Below, piece by piece: positions 1-12,304 of a DNA stretch of 64,000 bases; the first letter of the stretch is position 1; the number at the start of each line of letters is the position of its first letter. The position numbers and the translations under genes were made by a program. Below the pieces are notes generated by a model. It worked only from the letters and a program-made list of their open reading frames with translations. It did not search any database and had not been told where the DNA came from. Origin of the DNA: Eopsaltria australis (lineage: Eukaryota > Chordata > Aves > Passeriformes > Petroicidae); the NCBI GenBank assembly GCA_034509425.1, contig JAVTVJ010000011.1, positions 6,114,501 through 6,178,500 on the forward strand, written 5' to 3'.

Positions 1-518
1 CTGCAAAGATTTATTGCTAGAAGTATTTCAGCATCAGTAACTCACTTTGCAGAGATGGAGAGGCAATGTGATACTTCATCCTGTGTTTTTGTCATTTGCA
101 CTAATTTTTTGTTCATGGGGTTTTTGAAATTACTATCTGCAGATCATTCTGCATCTATTTAATTTGTTTACTTTTCATGTCTCCTGCCAGTGGTGTTTCA
201 TGGAATGCCAGTGCTGAATACATCCAGGCTTAGTATTTCATACACTTTTAACACCAATAAGAAAGTAAGAGGCATTAATTTCAAAACACAAGCATACTAA
301 GCTTCTTATACTGAGAAGCTGACAAGGGTGGTAATACTGCAAGGAGACATAACCACAGTAATATGTGATGCCAGTTCTCTGAGCAGCTGACACATTGAAT
401 TTTAATTCATGTTAACCAGAAATCACAACTGCAGCAGCTGTGGGCTTTGCAGACCTTAGTTGCTCCGAATTGATCTTCTGTGGTGAGTCCATTTCTTCCG
501 ATTGATTTCTTCCCACAG
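1..518 (+). other. PLEKHA8: PLEKHA8 intron (3' part)
   Basis: No coding signal was found. It is the end of the intron leading into the first visible exon, closing with a T-rich tract and CCCACAG at 518. The PH-domain exons must lie further left. Confidence 0.85.
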
Positions 519-677
519 AGTGAGATTGATATGGGAGCTCTGTTGAAATCAACCTGTGACACTTTCCTGAAGACTCTTGAAGAATGTATGCAGATTGCAA
601 ATACTGCCTTCTCTTCTGAGTTACTGCATCAGACCCCACCTGGATCCCCAAATTTAGCAGTTCTCAGAACAAGCAAG
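519..677 (+). CDS. PLEKHA8: PLEKHA8 exon, linker after PH domain
   Basis: 53 codons, phase 0 at both ends. The acceptor is TTCCCACAG and the donor AAG|GTAATG. It reads SEIDMGALLKST at the start and contains LKTLEECMQIANTAF and TPPGSPNLAVL, matching the conserved predicted helical segment and TPPGSP motif that follow the PH domain in PLEKHA8. The TPPGSP motif is a plausible proline-directed phosphorylation site (inference). Confidence 0.95.
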
Positions 678-3600
678 GTAATGGCCAGTACCTTCTCTCA
701 GCCTCAGCAGGAACATGCTAATGGATCCTTTTGTCAAAAGTAGCCTTTGTAGAAGTAGGAAATGCCTTTTTACCTATATCATAGCTACTGATCCTACACT
801 GGACATACTCTGCTATTTCTTATGGTTTGCAAGTGAGGTAGGGCCATTTTTTTTAATAAGCAGTGACCAGTCTCTTAACCTTTAATGACAGGTGAAAGTT
901 ATTAAACATTAACTTTCAGGGCCTGAAAGTTACACAGTGGTGTTTCACAGAATGTTCACACTGTGATGTTTCAAAATACCTTAGCTGTACAGCAAGTTTG
1001 CCCATTGTGGGAGCTCACAGCAATGACTACTCTGGCTAAGCTACAGCAGTATTGGATATATGCTAATATGCCAGTGGGAGCTGATGAGTTTAGCTTTCTA
1101 ATGAGAAGGGCACTTCCTTGAATCCTGGATCCATAACTGCATGTGCAAAACTGGAGCATCTCTGGCAAACAGGAAGTTAAGGTCTATGTAGGAAGGTCGA
1201 TGCATGACTGCATCTAAGAAATGAAATTGCTTCACCATACGTGATATCTAGCCTCATGTTTCTTCTGTTTTTTTCAAAATTTTTTCATTAACTAAAGAAA
1301 ACATTGCAAAGGAAACCCACTGCTTTGTTTCTTTTCCATATGCTGTGTGGTGTCTCACTTGACACTTGCTAGTTAGCTCTGAAAGAAATCTTCTGATATT
1401 CTTACTTTTCCTTTTTCTTTTTTTCTTTACAACATTGTAATAGTGTAATAATGTAGTATAATTTTCACATCTGTCTGTATACTGTGTCCAGATCAGAGAA
1501 TTAGCAAGGGTTTTTTTGCTGACTCCAACTTGTGCTTAATAAAATGTGAAATTTGAGAAGCATGATGCAGTCTTCTTGCTTTAAACAATATTCTCCCTCT
1601 TCCATATCTTTCAGGTAAAGCACTCTGTCTTGTCCAGTCACACCTCAACAGAAAGGTATAAACAGAAGTCTTCGCTGTCAATCTCTTTCTAATCTGTGTT
1701 TGGTAGTGTCTGTTCTTTCCTTATTGCTACTCTGCTCTTTCTGGGTGCAGGCAGAATTATATCACTCTGAGCTGCCTACTTGGAAGCAGGTGAAACCAAA
1801 GGGATGTGGCTCATCCCACTATGTGTCTCTTCCATATCAGCCCTCTCCCTTTCATTTTTCTCCCAGTCCATTTGGTGTCTTACTGCTCAATCACCAGGCA
1901 ACTCCCTCCCGCTTCAGTGCTCCTTCCTGCATTTTAGGTTCCCCTCCATAAGCTCATAAAAATCATTGATGGTGAGCAGACTGATTCCTGGAATAGGTGG
2001 CATGGATGTGTATTTTAAAGTATGAATGAGGGGATATTCTATACGTTACAATACCTGCCTGCGATTTTCTTTTCTGTAATAGTATTTTTTTGATTATGTA
2101 GCTTTTTAATAAAGATTGTTGTAAATACACTTGAACTCTGCAAGCTGAGGTTGAGTCTTTAATCCTCTTTGCTGCAAAAAGCTGCCTCATTCTTGTTATT
2201 ATTTTAGTCAAGTTCTTTTGCTCAGAGCAGCCTGTGACAGCCTGTAACTTCTGTCAACTCTTTTTCTCTTGTTATTTGTGCGTTCATAGAAAGAAGCTTA
2301 CCAGGCAATGCTTTATGTACTAACTGTTATTCTTTCCCTTTCTTCAGGCAGGTGGAATTGAATCCCTGTGAAAATGGCTGTGTAAAAGCAGAAATTAATC
2401 ATCAAGAGCAAATGGTTATTAAAAGTATGGAATGTTTAAACTTGGAAACGAATGAGGGGACTGGTGATGAAGATCATGCAGCAAAGGATTTGGCAGGTAA
2501 GTATATGCACCGTCTTTTTTCCTGGATGATTATTCTGTAGGTATAAATTAAGGAAGGTGCAAGTTTCTTGTGAGACTGCTGATTCCTGATTCCCAGGAGA
2601 GGGAATATCAGTCTTTTATTCTGATATCTGCCCCTTTCAAGTTTTCTCAGCATAGCTCCTGCTGCCTTTTTTGATGGCTGACTTGGGACAGAATGGAGAA
2701 GGAAATAAAAAGTTGTTTTTTGGACAAGTTGAGGCCCTCCAGGTGCAGATTGAGGTGTGTAACAAAGCAGCCTGGCAGAGCTTGGGCTCTCCTTGCACGT
2801 GCAGACACGTTATTCCCTGCTAGTATGTAGGGCTGCAGGGTCAGAAGGAGCCATGGAAGCTGTGTGTGCTTGTGTGGGAGGGCTTGACCTTTTAGTCACT
2901 CTTGTTTGCTCTGACAAATGTTTACAGAAAATTAACCCTTTTTCTGCAACTAAGAGTATCCTAGAAAGTGTCTTACTTCTTCTTCTACCTTAGCAATAGC
3001 ATGAAACTTAGATTTGTGTGTGACTTCAGTAAAATACTGTTTAACTAATTCAGTATAAAATTCCCTCCAATGTTCTTGTTAAGGGATGCTGAACGTAATT
3101 TTGGTAACTGTTCATGTAACATGGTTTTTCTCATCCTGTGGAATGGACTGTGCTGTTCTCGAACAGTGGCTTTCTCTGCCTGGGTGTTATTCCAAAACAT
3201 AAATATGCAATCAATGGAAGTTTTTAAGCCCAAGTGAATGATGATAGTGATTTTGCCGTTCTGCGTTCTCTTTGGAGTTTTCCCCATTTTTGGGGTTGGT
3301 ACTATGTAGTGTGGCAACTCCCTGCAGAATAACACACACATACAACAATTTAGCATAATATCTCAATAAAATAGCACTAAAGCAAGGACATCAAACTAAT
3401 TCAAGTCAAGTTGTTGGTGTCATTTGGCTGCTGTGGTTCCTGTGCACAAAAGAGAAAAGGTTCCTCCTGTTGGGTTACACACATTTGAGCTGCAGAGTTT
3501 TGCTGTCAGTACGGGGTGGAGATCAAATGTGCAGGGCCACCCATATAGGGTGGGCTGACACAGCCAGCCCATGGGTTTGTTGATGGCTGTGTCTGGGTGC

Positions 3601-6600
3601 TCCCTCTGACCCCAAGAGCTCTGCCCTTATTATCTCTTATGAAGAGATCCTTTAAAAAGATACTTTTCCTGCCTCTCCACTTTATTAAGAGCAGTCAGTC
3701 TTTAAAAGCGCTTAAGTACTTAAGTCCCATAGCAAATTTCTCTGTCCTTTAGGACTTACAGTGTCTGAGTTTGAAATTTCAGAGGACCCAGGGTTTTTGC
3801 ATAGCACTCCTGCAGAGTCACTGCAGACTTGAGCTGTTTCTCTGTTCCCCAGCCTATGTGGCTTGGTGAAGGACAGATCAGCGGCATCACTCAAACTCTA
3901 GTTCCTTGGCAGAGAGACTTTGCTTTTGAATGTCAGTGATGTCTGAGGCCGTTTTTATTCTGCCGTGCGGAGAATGGCTCTCATTGCTGTTACTGGGTAT
4001 GAGGGGTTCTTTTTTCACCTAGCACTAGGTTTGTTCAGTGGTTCTGCAACTAATAGGGACTGCTGCAAGCCTGCTTTCAGTTGTCACTTGGAGGAAGAGT
4101 TCCTTGCAGCTTGATCCCTTCAGCCAGAAGCTCAGTTCCACTTCAGGTCTCTCTCTAATCCTCATTGACACTTGAAAGTATTCCTTTTGTGGAAAGACAG
4201 GTTCCCTGGGAAATCCTGGATGCTAGTTTGATGGTCTGGCAGCAAGATGTGCTGTAGCTATGGCTTGTATGATGCAGATGCTGTGAATCATTTTTGCTCC
4301 TTGACTTGTTCTCTGAAGTTCTTCGTGAGGTCAGAAGGTCTTACCATGTATGGGATGTATATGAAAGATTTTATCTTTCCTTTGTCTTTCTTGTGCTGTG
4401 TGTGAAACAGATGTACTTGGCTCCAAAGAAGACATAAAATAGACCACAGTGGGGAAGAGGCACCTTGGACCTTTTTCTGGGAAACTTTAAAGATACTCAT
4501 AGAAATCAGGAAGGATATAGCAGCCTTTGATACCAAACAAGTGTTCATCTATCAGCCAGTTTGCTTACCTCTCAGAAGGGAGAAACACATCACTGTTACT
4601 CTTTTGCTTTTGAAAATGCACTGTGGCACTTAACAATACTGGGAAAGTTACAACCATGTGAGAAGTAATCTTCCTTTCAAGGAGATGAGTCTGTTCCCTG
4701 CTGCACCAAATTGCTTCTTCAGTGCTCTTTTTCACAAGACTGTCCTTGCTGAGGTTGTGTGGGCTCATCTGTACAGCACCCTGGTACTTCGTCTGTCTGA
4801 TTAAAAGAAATGGGGGGTGACTGATTGAAATGTGATCTGAGCACCTACCAAACCTGCGGTGAGAGTAGTGGTGCTGGCAGGGATGCCTTTAAACTTACAT
4901 GATTCAGATATCCAAGATATCCAAGATTTCAGATAGAAAGGCATCTTGATGAAAAGGAATAACAAAATGTGTATGTAATTGTTTTCTTTTTTTGTTTTTC
5001 TTTTGTTTCCTATAAATGTTAGGCATTAAAGAAGATGGAGAGGACAAGCTGCAAGCTGTAGAAAGCTGTGGTGCCCACAAGTTACTGCAGTCAGAAACAA
5101 ATTCTTTGAGTGGATTGACTCTGTGTGAGGAAGAAAGAAATGAAGATGATTCTCCTACCTTTTTCAGTGTCATGAGCAATAGGTAGTACAGATCTCAATT
5201 AAAAGGATTATTGAAACTTAATGTTAAGCCTTTAATTGACTTATTTTTAAGACTTTTCTGTCTGTAAAGCTGTATTTACTGAGATTATTAACAAGACTGC
5301 CTACAGCACAGTAATTGGAAGAAGATATCTTTTGTAAAATCAGCTGTACAGAGTGAAGTGGGAGGTTTTTCCTTGTTTGTAATTGTAGGCCTTGCTTGCA
5401 CACCACTCAATGTGTGTTCTCTGCAGTCAGTTACTTTAACATAGTGCAACAAAAGCCGTGTTGGTGGTTTCATTTCTATAAATTTTACCTCTATGCAAAT
5501 GACTTGAACAGGAAATCTAATTTTGCTTTTAGAAGTTACACAAAAATAATTGTTAGGGTAACAATATTCTCTGCTTGTCCTGGCCACCAGGTTCAGTGAT
5601 ATTGAGCTTCGGGAGGAGGAGGGCATACCAACAGAGGAGTTCCTGGAGTCGTGTTATGCAATTGTGCCCGTTCTGGGTAAGCAGATTCTTTTTTTTCTGA
5701 CTCCTTTTGACTGCTGCTAGCAGCAAGCAAAGGTGGAGCATTTGGGTGTGAAAATTTGTTTCTTCACTGAAGTGATATAGTAGAACCAGTATCAGCAAAT
5801 CAATTTGACTGTTACCAGAGCATGTTTCTTACCCCTTTGCTTTAAAGAGGATCCACTCTCGTTTAGATGGGACCTACATATGAGCTGTTTGGCAATCTAG
5901 ATTTCTGTATGGAACAGCAATTTCTCCCCCTCAAAAGAGCAGCCTTACAGCCTAGTACAGCTGACATTACACCATCAGCTGTACTCTCCGTTTGATTTTT
6001 CCAAAGACTTTGATCTCCAGCTAGCACAGCCCCCCCACCAGCTTGACCCCTGCATCTAGTGGGTGTGATGTCCCTGTGGGCATGCAGCCTTTTGGAGACT
6101 TCAGAACTGTAGGTCAAACTATTTTGACACTTGTAGCAACAGAGAAAAATATCAGTTTGTCATTCATTTAGTAGTTTCATGCCATTTAGAAGAATTGTTA
6201 AATGAGTAAATGAAATTAATTTCTACTAAAACATGAGAACTGGAAAAAGACACAGTTTTAAAATATGGCCTTTTTTTCCCTAGACAAGCTGGGACCAACT
6301 GTTTTTGCTCCAGTTAAAATGGATTTTGTAGGCAACATCAAGGTAACAACTTATTTCTAGCACTGAGTTTTGTTTTTTAAACAAAATATCTACTTTAGAC
6401 ACTAGCACTCAAGAATCTTTGTGGTAGGAGTCAGTACTGGGAGGTTATTTAATATTTGATAATGTTACCATCTGTCAGATTAAAGCACTGAAATGCCCCT
6501 AATTCTGTTCTGACAGTACATGCTGTATTTAATAAATCCAGTTGTGTGCAAACTTTTTAAATATTTGATTGACTGCCAAGTAAAGCATCTGTTACACCTA

Positions 6601-9600
6601 ATATGACTTTGATTCTTAGCTGTATAGGTTATAAGTCATGATGTGATGTTAGCAATGTTGACTTTAAGCTGTAAAATAATAATGGAGGGGTGAGGGGAAA
6701 ACCCCTTTGCTCCACCAAGTTGGAGGAAGTTAATGCTTTAAGAAGCAGTTTCTCAGCAGACTGGGGCAGACCATGCAGGCTTGGTTCTTGTTTTGGAAGT
6801 TCTTCCAGCTTCAAGAACCTTTTGAGGAACCTGCAAGAACCTTTGAAATTCTGATTATGAGACAAAATGTATTCATAGCAAGACTTTTCGTAGCATTTTT
6901 CTTTTAAGAAAAAAATAATAAAAGCAAAACACATCTGAGTGTATGCAGAGGAACATTGTATACAATCAGATTTGTTTGGTTCCTTATCTTATAGAAGGTA
7001 GCCTCTGGAAGACTGAAAATAGAATGCTGTTTAAAAAACTAAAACATACAATATTTATTGTCAAGTGATAGACAGCTACTCCTTTAATGTAGAAGAAAAA
7101 TCTATTTGTGTGCCCCTTGCATATTTTCTCTTGTTTGTGTGAGGAGTTGGGTATAGAAATTTGGGAATAAATTAAAACCATAGGCATGCTGAGGACTGCT
7201 AAGTGTAATTGAGAGGTTGTAGTAGTCAGAAGGTAGTTTTGCTCATAGTTGAAGCTCTGGGTAAATGGGACTTTGCTTGAAGAGCAGTTAGAGTTAACTT
7301 CTTTCCTCCAGTGGGGAGGATGTAATGTGAACCTCAAGCATTTTGTCAGACAGAAATGGTAGGTCCCATGTAAATTTTTGACTGAAATGCTTTATTTTGG
7401 TTGTGTTGGCCAGATGTGTCTGGGGTGTGCCCTGGGACAGCATGCCCAGCATACCAGAGCAGCCATGCCATGGGGAGTGTGTGACATCCTTGGGAATCTG
7501 TAGTGTCTCTTAGCAGGGAAGAGTCCTGGTAAATGGGTGATATTTGTAGGACAGGCCCCTGATTGATATTAAAAGCCTAAAGCTTTGCCTATTATATTCT
7601 CTCCAGAAAATAAACCAGAAATTTATAACCAACAAAGAAGAGTTTGATACCCTTCAGAAGATTGTGCTCCATGAAGTGAACGCAGGTGTAGCACAAGTTA
7701 GAAACTCTGCTACAGAGGCTCTCCTGTGGCTGAAAAGGTAATAGCCTTGTATCTGCCTGCACTCTGAACTGCTGGTGCAGTGAGGGGCCTTTCACCAGTG
7801 CCGGCTTATGTACATGGAGCAGACTGGTTGCTTCCCATAGGCTCCATCAATCTAAACTGGCCCAGGTTCAAGATTAATGTGCTGTTTGTGGTTGTATCAC
7901 TGCAACTTTGACAAAAGGCCTCTAAAAAACACTGCAGGCAAAACTTCTTTCCCATAAAAGTGAAGTTACAATGAATGACTGACTGGTCCAACTCAGCTAG
8001 CGCATGAAGCAGATGATTTCAAGCTGCAGCAGAAATGTTTAGCCAAGTGTTTTTGCCTTGGACTGGGAAAGAGACTGGAGGAGGTGGCTGCAATTTTGTT
8101 CAGATTGAAATTGGCTCCTTAATTCTGATTTTTATTGCACTTAGGAGTTGTATTGCAGCTTTGGGGGCTTTGTTTTACTTTGGGTTACTTTCTTATAAAC
8201 ATGGTTTCTTTTTATTTCATGGGTTCATCGTGGCAGAGGCTTAAAGTTCTTGAAAGGGTTTTTGACAGAAGTGAAGAATGGGGAAAAGAATATCCAAACA
8301 GCTCTGAGTAAGTGCCAGTTGGTTCATTCTTCATGTTCTAAATTTACATACTTGGCTACTTTCCTCCTTGTTTAGAACCTGTGTCTTCTTTTCTTCAGTA
8401 ACTGATGAGGCAAGTGATATCTAAGACATAACATTTTTGAAAACTACAGTTTTTTAAAATGGGTTTCTAGATGCAAATGTAAATGTTGATTCATTAGCAA
8501 ATTAAGATCCCTTTAATTGGCATACTTTTGGCAAAGGGGACAGTCATATCTTAGGGAAACTCAGATTTCTCTACTGGTTTGCAGTGGGAGTGCTCCCAAA
8601 TGTATAATTGCTGTTTTGTTCGTTTTCTAATTCCTTGTGTGATTGGCCATCACTCTTTGAAATCACTTCTTTGCCAATATGGCTGTGAATTGGCTGCATC
8701 AGTTAGAAAGGAGCTTGTAACAAAGAAAAAGAAATTTTTGCAAGTACAAAATTTCTGACATTTTCTTTGTCAGCCTACTGGCCACAGCAAGTACAAAACA
8801 AAATACAAACCTGCCTTAGATTTTGACTTAGTTACTCCTGAGCAGGACCCCTCTATGTGCATGCAGTCTAATGTTGTAATAATCCTTTAAACCAACTTGG
8901 AAGCTGCTTATTTTAAAGCTTTTTATTTTAGCTTCTTTTACACAGTGGAGTAGTTGCCTTATAGGATTAGTGAAAAGAACTACTACACTGAAGTATGTAA
9001 CAGCTCTTGGACGTGAGACTGTAAATACACTGCTACCAGATACGGGTGTTAAACACCATGGAAAGTCAAGGCACTTATTTGACCTTCTGAGTCTGAAGGC
9101 TTCAGCACTGAATTACTCCTTGAATTGCTCTATGTCTGCAGCAGAGTCATGCTGCTGGTTTTTTCTACTTTTTCATTCCCTTTCTTCCCCTGAAAAACTC
9201 TTCTGTATCTGTACCACCACTGCAGCTTTGGTTTACTGTGGGAGTTTCACTCCATACTGTATTTCCTTAGACTTTACATTAGTCTTCCTGTCTGTTAGAA
9301 CACTTGCTTGCCATGGATGAGTTGAAGGAGATTTGACAGCAGAGCTGAGACCCCAGTGCAGAAATCCCAGATCTGTCATCTCCTTTCAGTCATAACTTCA
9401 GTACTCAGAAACAGCCATTATTTACATTAAGTGGCAACAATATACCCTTGAATAGTCATTACTAAGCTCTGACTTCTCTTTGTGGTGCAGACTTAAAAGT
9501 GCCATACATCCATCTCTTGATTTTTATTTTTTTTCCCTTTAAGACAATGCTTATGGAAAGACATTACGGCAGCACCATGGTTGGGTTGTCCGCGGGGTCT

Positions 9601-10696
9601 TTGCGGTGAGTGTTTATCTTGGCTACTGATAGCTGGGGGTTTGTTCCTGTGATCTTGTGTTGAGTGTAATTAAAGAACTCTGTTAAAATCTATTAAAATG
9701 AATAGATTCCTTAGCCACACCTAATTTTCAAAGTGAGGATTGTGGTTTTCACTGTGCTTAGTACTGGACTTTCAGGATGGAGCCTGCTTTCTGGAGATGA
9801 AACAGACAGATTGCATGCACAGTTTTTTATTTGTGTGCCTTTGAGCATAGTCTTGCAGGGCTGTTAAATGAAAAAAGAGGATTTTAGGTTGCTTTTTTGA
9901 AGATTGACCTCTCTTTGAATATGATTAGCATTCAAACAGGGTTAGCACAGTGTGCATGGGGAGTTCAAATAGAATATGTTAGCTAGAGGAAGTTTTTCGT
10001 CCAGTCTGGCAGCTCCCCCTTGTGTCTGTCACTGGAAATTATCACTGAAATTGCAAGAGGAAAACCTCATCCAGGTAATCATGACTTTGACTGAGAGCAG
10101 AATTGTTGGAGAGAGTTTTCTATAGAGCACATTGAGAATTTGGTGATAGTGTTGGGAGTTCCCCTAACAAACTATACTTTATCTGGGGTCTGTACTTAAT
10201 TAATTTCTGATGTGTTCAATTTATTTATACAAAATATGATACACAGACACTTTCTAAAAGTCAGGCATCTCTGAAGATATCTTAAACTGAGGATCTACAC
10301 AAAAACAATGACAAGTAAATATTTTAAAAAGTTAGCCTCCCTTCTAGTTAAAATTCTCAATATGCATGTACACTTGATAAAATTGAAGCCATGCAGTCTA
10401 AGTGCAAAGAGGGAAGGCTTAGGAGTTTTTCATGTCTTTAGTTGTGTTTCTTTTCCTGTTCTGTTTTGAAAATCTAAAAGCTTTGTTTCCTCTCCCAGTT
10501 AGCTCTAAGGGCAGCTCCAACGTATGAAGATTTTGTGGCAGCTCTGTCTGTAGATGAGTGTGATCCTCAGGAAGAAACATTTTACAAAGGAATGCAGAGG
10601 GACCTCAACATTTACTTACCAGCCATGGAAAAGCAGCTAAATATCTTGGACACTCTCTATGAAGTACATGGTTTGGAGTCAGATGAGGTGGTATGA
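519..10696 (+). CDS. PLEKHA8: PLEKHA8 (FAPP2), last ten coding exons; glycolipid transfer protein
   Basis: Ten exons (519-677, 1615-1655, 2348-2496, 5023-5182, 5591-5676, 6284-6342, 7607-7737, 8237-8307, 9544-9605, 10499-10696) join in frame with GT-AG borders to 371 residues plus TGA. The family protein is about 519 residues; the N-terminal PH domain, which binds PI4P and Arf1 at the trans-Golgi, lies left of the window. Present here are a variable acidic linker and the whole C-terminal GLTP domain, which moves glucosylceramide between membranes for complex glycosphingolipid synthesis. The sugar-binding residues of the GLTP fold are intact: Asp, Asn and Lys in KMDFVGNIKK, Trp in EALLWLKRG and His in HHGWVVRG. 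The C-terminus EVHGLESDEVV is the conserved PLEKHA8 end, which separates it from GLTP and GLTPD1. The protein is cytosolic, with no signal peptide or membrane segment. Identification is from remembered family sequence, not from a search. Confidence 0.96.
1615..1655 (+). CDS. PLEKHA8: PLEKHA8 micro-exon of the linker
   Basis: A 41-nt exon between TATCTTTCAG and the donor AG|GTATAA. It reads VKHSVLSSHTSTE and supplies two bases of an Arg codon completed by the next exon. Length and phase are exactly what is needed to join the flanking exons, and the segment corresponds to the MKHPIIPIHNSLER region of the human protein. It is poorly conserved, as expected for a disordered linker. Confidence 0.88.
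2348..2496 (+). CDS. PLEKHA8: PLEKHA8 exon, acidic linker
   Basis: 149 nt. The first base completes Arg, then QVELNPCENG, matching human QMELSTCENG. The exon ends at GGCAG|GTAAGT within a Gly codon. It is rich in Glu, Asp and Asn and diverges from mammals, so it is probably disordered. Confidence 0.92.
5023..5182 (+). CDS. PLEKHA8: PLEKHA8 exon, acidic linker with FFAT-like segment
   Basis: 160 nt with acceptor TAAATGTTAG and donor AG|GTAGTA. It starts by completing Gly (GIKEDGEDKL) and ends with an acidic run followed by SPTFFSVMSN. The human protein has PTFFSTMN at the same place. An acidic stretch followed by a double Phe resembles FFAT-type motifs that bind the ER protein VAP. Binding is inferred, not shown. 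Confidence 0.93.
5591..5676 (+). CDS. PLEKHA8: PLEKHA8 exon, start of GLTP domain
   Basis: 86 nt with acceptor GGCCACCAG and donor CTGG|GTAAGC. It reads FSDIELREEEGIPTEEFL and ends SCYAIVPVL, the first helix of the GLTP fold. It is almost unchanged from the mammalian protein. Confidence 0.96.
6284..6342 (+). CDS. PLEKHA8: PLEKHA8 exon, GLTP sugar-binding helix
   Basis: 59 nt with acceptor TTTTCCCTAG and donor AAG|GTAACA. It reads DKLGPTVFAPVKMDFVGNIK. Asp, Asn and Lys of the D-xxx-N-xx-K pattern hold the glycolipid headgroup in GLTP-family structures. Confidence 0.96.
7607..7737 (+). CDS. PLEKHA8: PLEKHA8 exon, GLTP core with headgroup Trp
   Basis: 131 nt with acceptor TTCTCTCCAG and donor AG|GTAATA. 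It contains KINQKFITNKEEFDTLQK and RNSATEALLWLKR. The Trp in LLWLKR is the residue that stacks on the glycolipid sugar in the GLTP family. Confidence 0.96.
8237..8307 (+). CDS. PLEKHA8: PLEKHA8 exon, GLTP core
   Basis: 71 nt with acceptor TCGTGGCAG and donor A|GTAAGT. It reads GLKFLKGFLTEVKNGEK then NIQTAL, essentially identical to mammals. The acceptor has a weak pyrimidine tract. The start was fixed by reading frame: one base (A) completes the split Arg codon. Confidence 0.95.
9544..9605 (+). CDS. PLEKHA8: PLEKHA8 exon, GLTP with catalytic-pocket His
   Basis: 62 nt with acceptor CCTTTAAG and donor GCG|GTGAGT. It reads NNAYGKTLRQHHGWVVRGVF. The HGW motif carries the conserved His of the GLTP headgroup site. 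Confidence 0.96.
10499..10696 (+). CDS. PLEKHA8: PLEKHA8 last coding exon with stop
   Basis: 198 nt including TGA at 10694-10696, with acceptor TCCTCTCCCAG. It starts LALRAAPTYEDFVAALSV and ends YEVHGLESDEVV, the conserved C-terminal helix and tail of PLEKHA8. The 3' UTR follows directly. Confidence 0.96.
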   Translation, partial: LALRAAPTYEDFVAALSVDECDPQEETFYKGMQRDLNIYLPAMEKQLNILDTLYEVHGLESDEVV

Positions 10697-11300
10697 CTAT
10701 AGCAAGACCACATCTTAAAAATTCAGGGACTGTGTTAAAGATTTCTTCCATTTTGGTTTTGGGACATTGTTTCTGTTCATTGTATCTTTTCAGTTGGGAA
10801 GGGTGTTGAGTGTTGTGGGGGAAGGGTATGTGTGGTTTTTATCTTTTCATTACACCTGTGTTGCATTTAAATGCAGAGGTACTGTCTCTCTTGGGGCACA
10901 ACTATGTCTGTGATGAGTGTTTTTGACTGTTTCTCTTCTGCCTGTGCACCTCCTCTTCTCTTCACCTCATATAAGTAACAGAGCAGAATTTGGCCTTTGC
11001 TGCCATACCTGAGGAGGGACCTGCTCATGCAGCAGAGCTGTTGGGTCATCAGCATGGCACCCAGTCAGGTGCTGCTGGCTCTGACTCCCATTCCCTGTGC
11101 CCACTCCCTGCCATGGTGTAGGAGGGTAGTGAGAGTTGTTGTTACCCTGGTAGCAGAAGAGAAGGACAGCTAAACATCAGCTTATAATGCGGTGAGCTTG
11201 TCCCTCAATTTGGGTAGAAGCTCTTTAATGCAAAGAATATATTTGCATGATATAAATATTTATTAAATTAAATAAACGTTTCAATCCAAATATTACAGAG
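10697..11300 (+). other. PLEKHA8: PLEKHA8 proximal 3' UTR
   Basis: Non-coding sequence directly after the stop. It ends near a consensus AATAAA at 11,271 followed about 40 nt later by a GT-rich stretch (about 11,313-11,335). The true UTR may be longer, because the human transcript has a long 3' UTR; a second candidate signal lies at 17,269. Confidence 0.55.
11271..11276 (+). terminator. PLEKHA8: Candidate proximal poly(A) signal of PLEKHA8
   Basis: AATAAA in an AT-rich context about 575 nt after the stop codon. A GT-rich element (CGTGTATGTGGCTGGTGG) lies at the usual downstream distance. This is sequence evidence only; transcript ends were not available. Confidence 0.5.
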
Positions 11301-12304
11301 CTCTTCACCACACGTGTATGTGGCTGGTGGTCTGAGTGGCCCCAAGATCTGGCCTTTGAAACAGGATGTTGTGTTCCCTGCCAGCTTCTGCTAGTGGACC
11401 ACAAATTTGCTGGCATAGACTGAGCCCAGATAATTTCAACAGTACTTTATACAAGCATTTGAAGATCACGTCCATCATCCTGGCTTGTTAAGGTTTAGGA
11501 GGGTTTTTCTGTTTTAGATTTTAGGGGTTTCTTAAAGCAAATTCATGCAAAACTGTAATACTTGCTTTTAAGTTGAGTACAGCTAGCAGTTTGAAAAGGA
11601 GATATCATTAGAATTCTTACTAGACTGTCATTTTGGGCAGAAACTTCATGAAAGTGGACATGAAATGAGTAAAGCATAGGGGAAACTAAAATTTGTGATG
11701 GAGCTATTAAACATGTGACCAATTACAAATCTTGAATTTTGAAACTATTTAGAAGTGACTAAAAATTAAGAAAGATTTCCCCTTTTACCCATTTTGCTGA
11801 TACAGATAAAAATGTGTTCCTTAGCATTACTGCTATTAAAAATAATTAAGAAGTCCTTTTAACTAGTGATATGGTTAGGGACAAAATTTCTAGTTGTGTT
11901 GATGACCAACCAGAAGGCTGTCTGTGAGTTACTGACTCCAAGGCATAAACTGGTCTCTTTGTGTTGACCTAGGGCTTCAGATGGCTTTGTACAGGGAGCT
12001 GAGTTTGACTTGTGTTCAGGAGGGGAGAAGACTGTGCTAGTGAGGTACTTAGAATTAGTAGGTTTTCATAAATACACAAGTAGTGCTGGCTTATGCTAGG
12101 CTAAAACCAGTGTTGTTAGTAAAATGAATGTACTGCAGACCTGCTGCCCTGCATTGCTCTGTGACAGGAGCCTCTGCACACTGAATACTTGATCCTTTCT
12201 AAAGAGCCTGACATTGTGAACTTCAGCAAAAGCTTATGATACTTGAAGAAAGGGCCACCATCAAACTTACTGTGTGAAGAAAGATACCAGGACTCTATTT
12301 GGAC

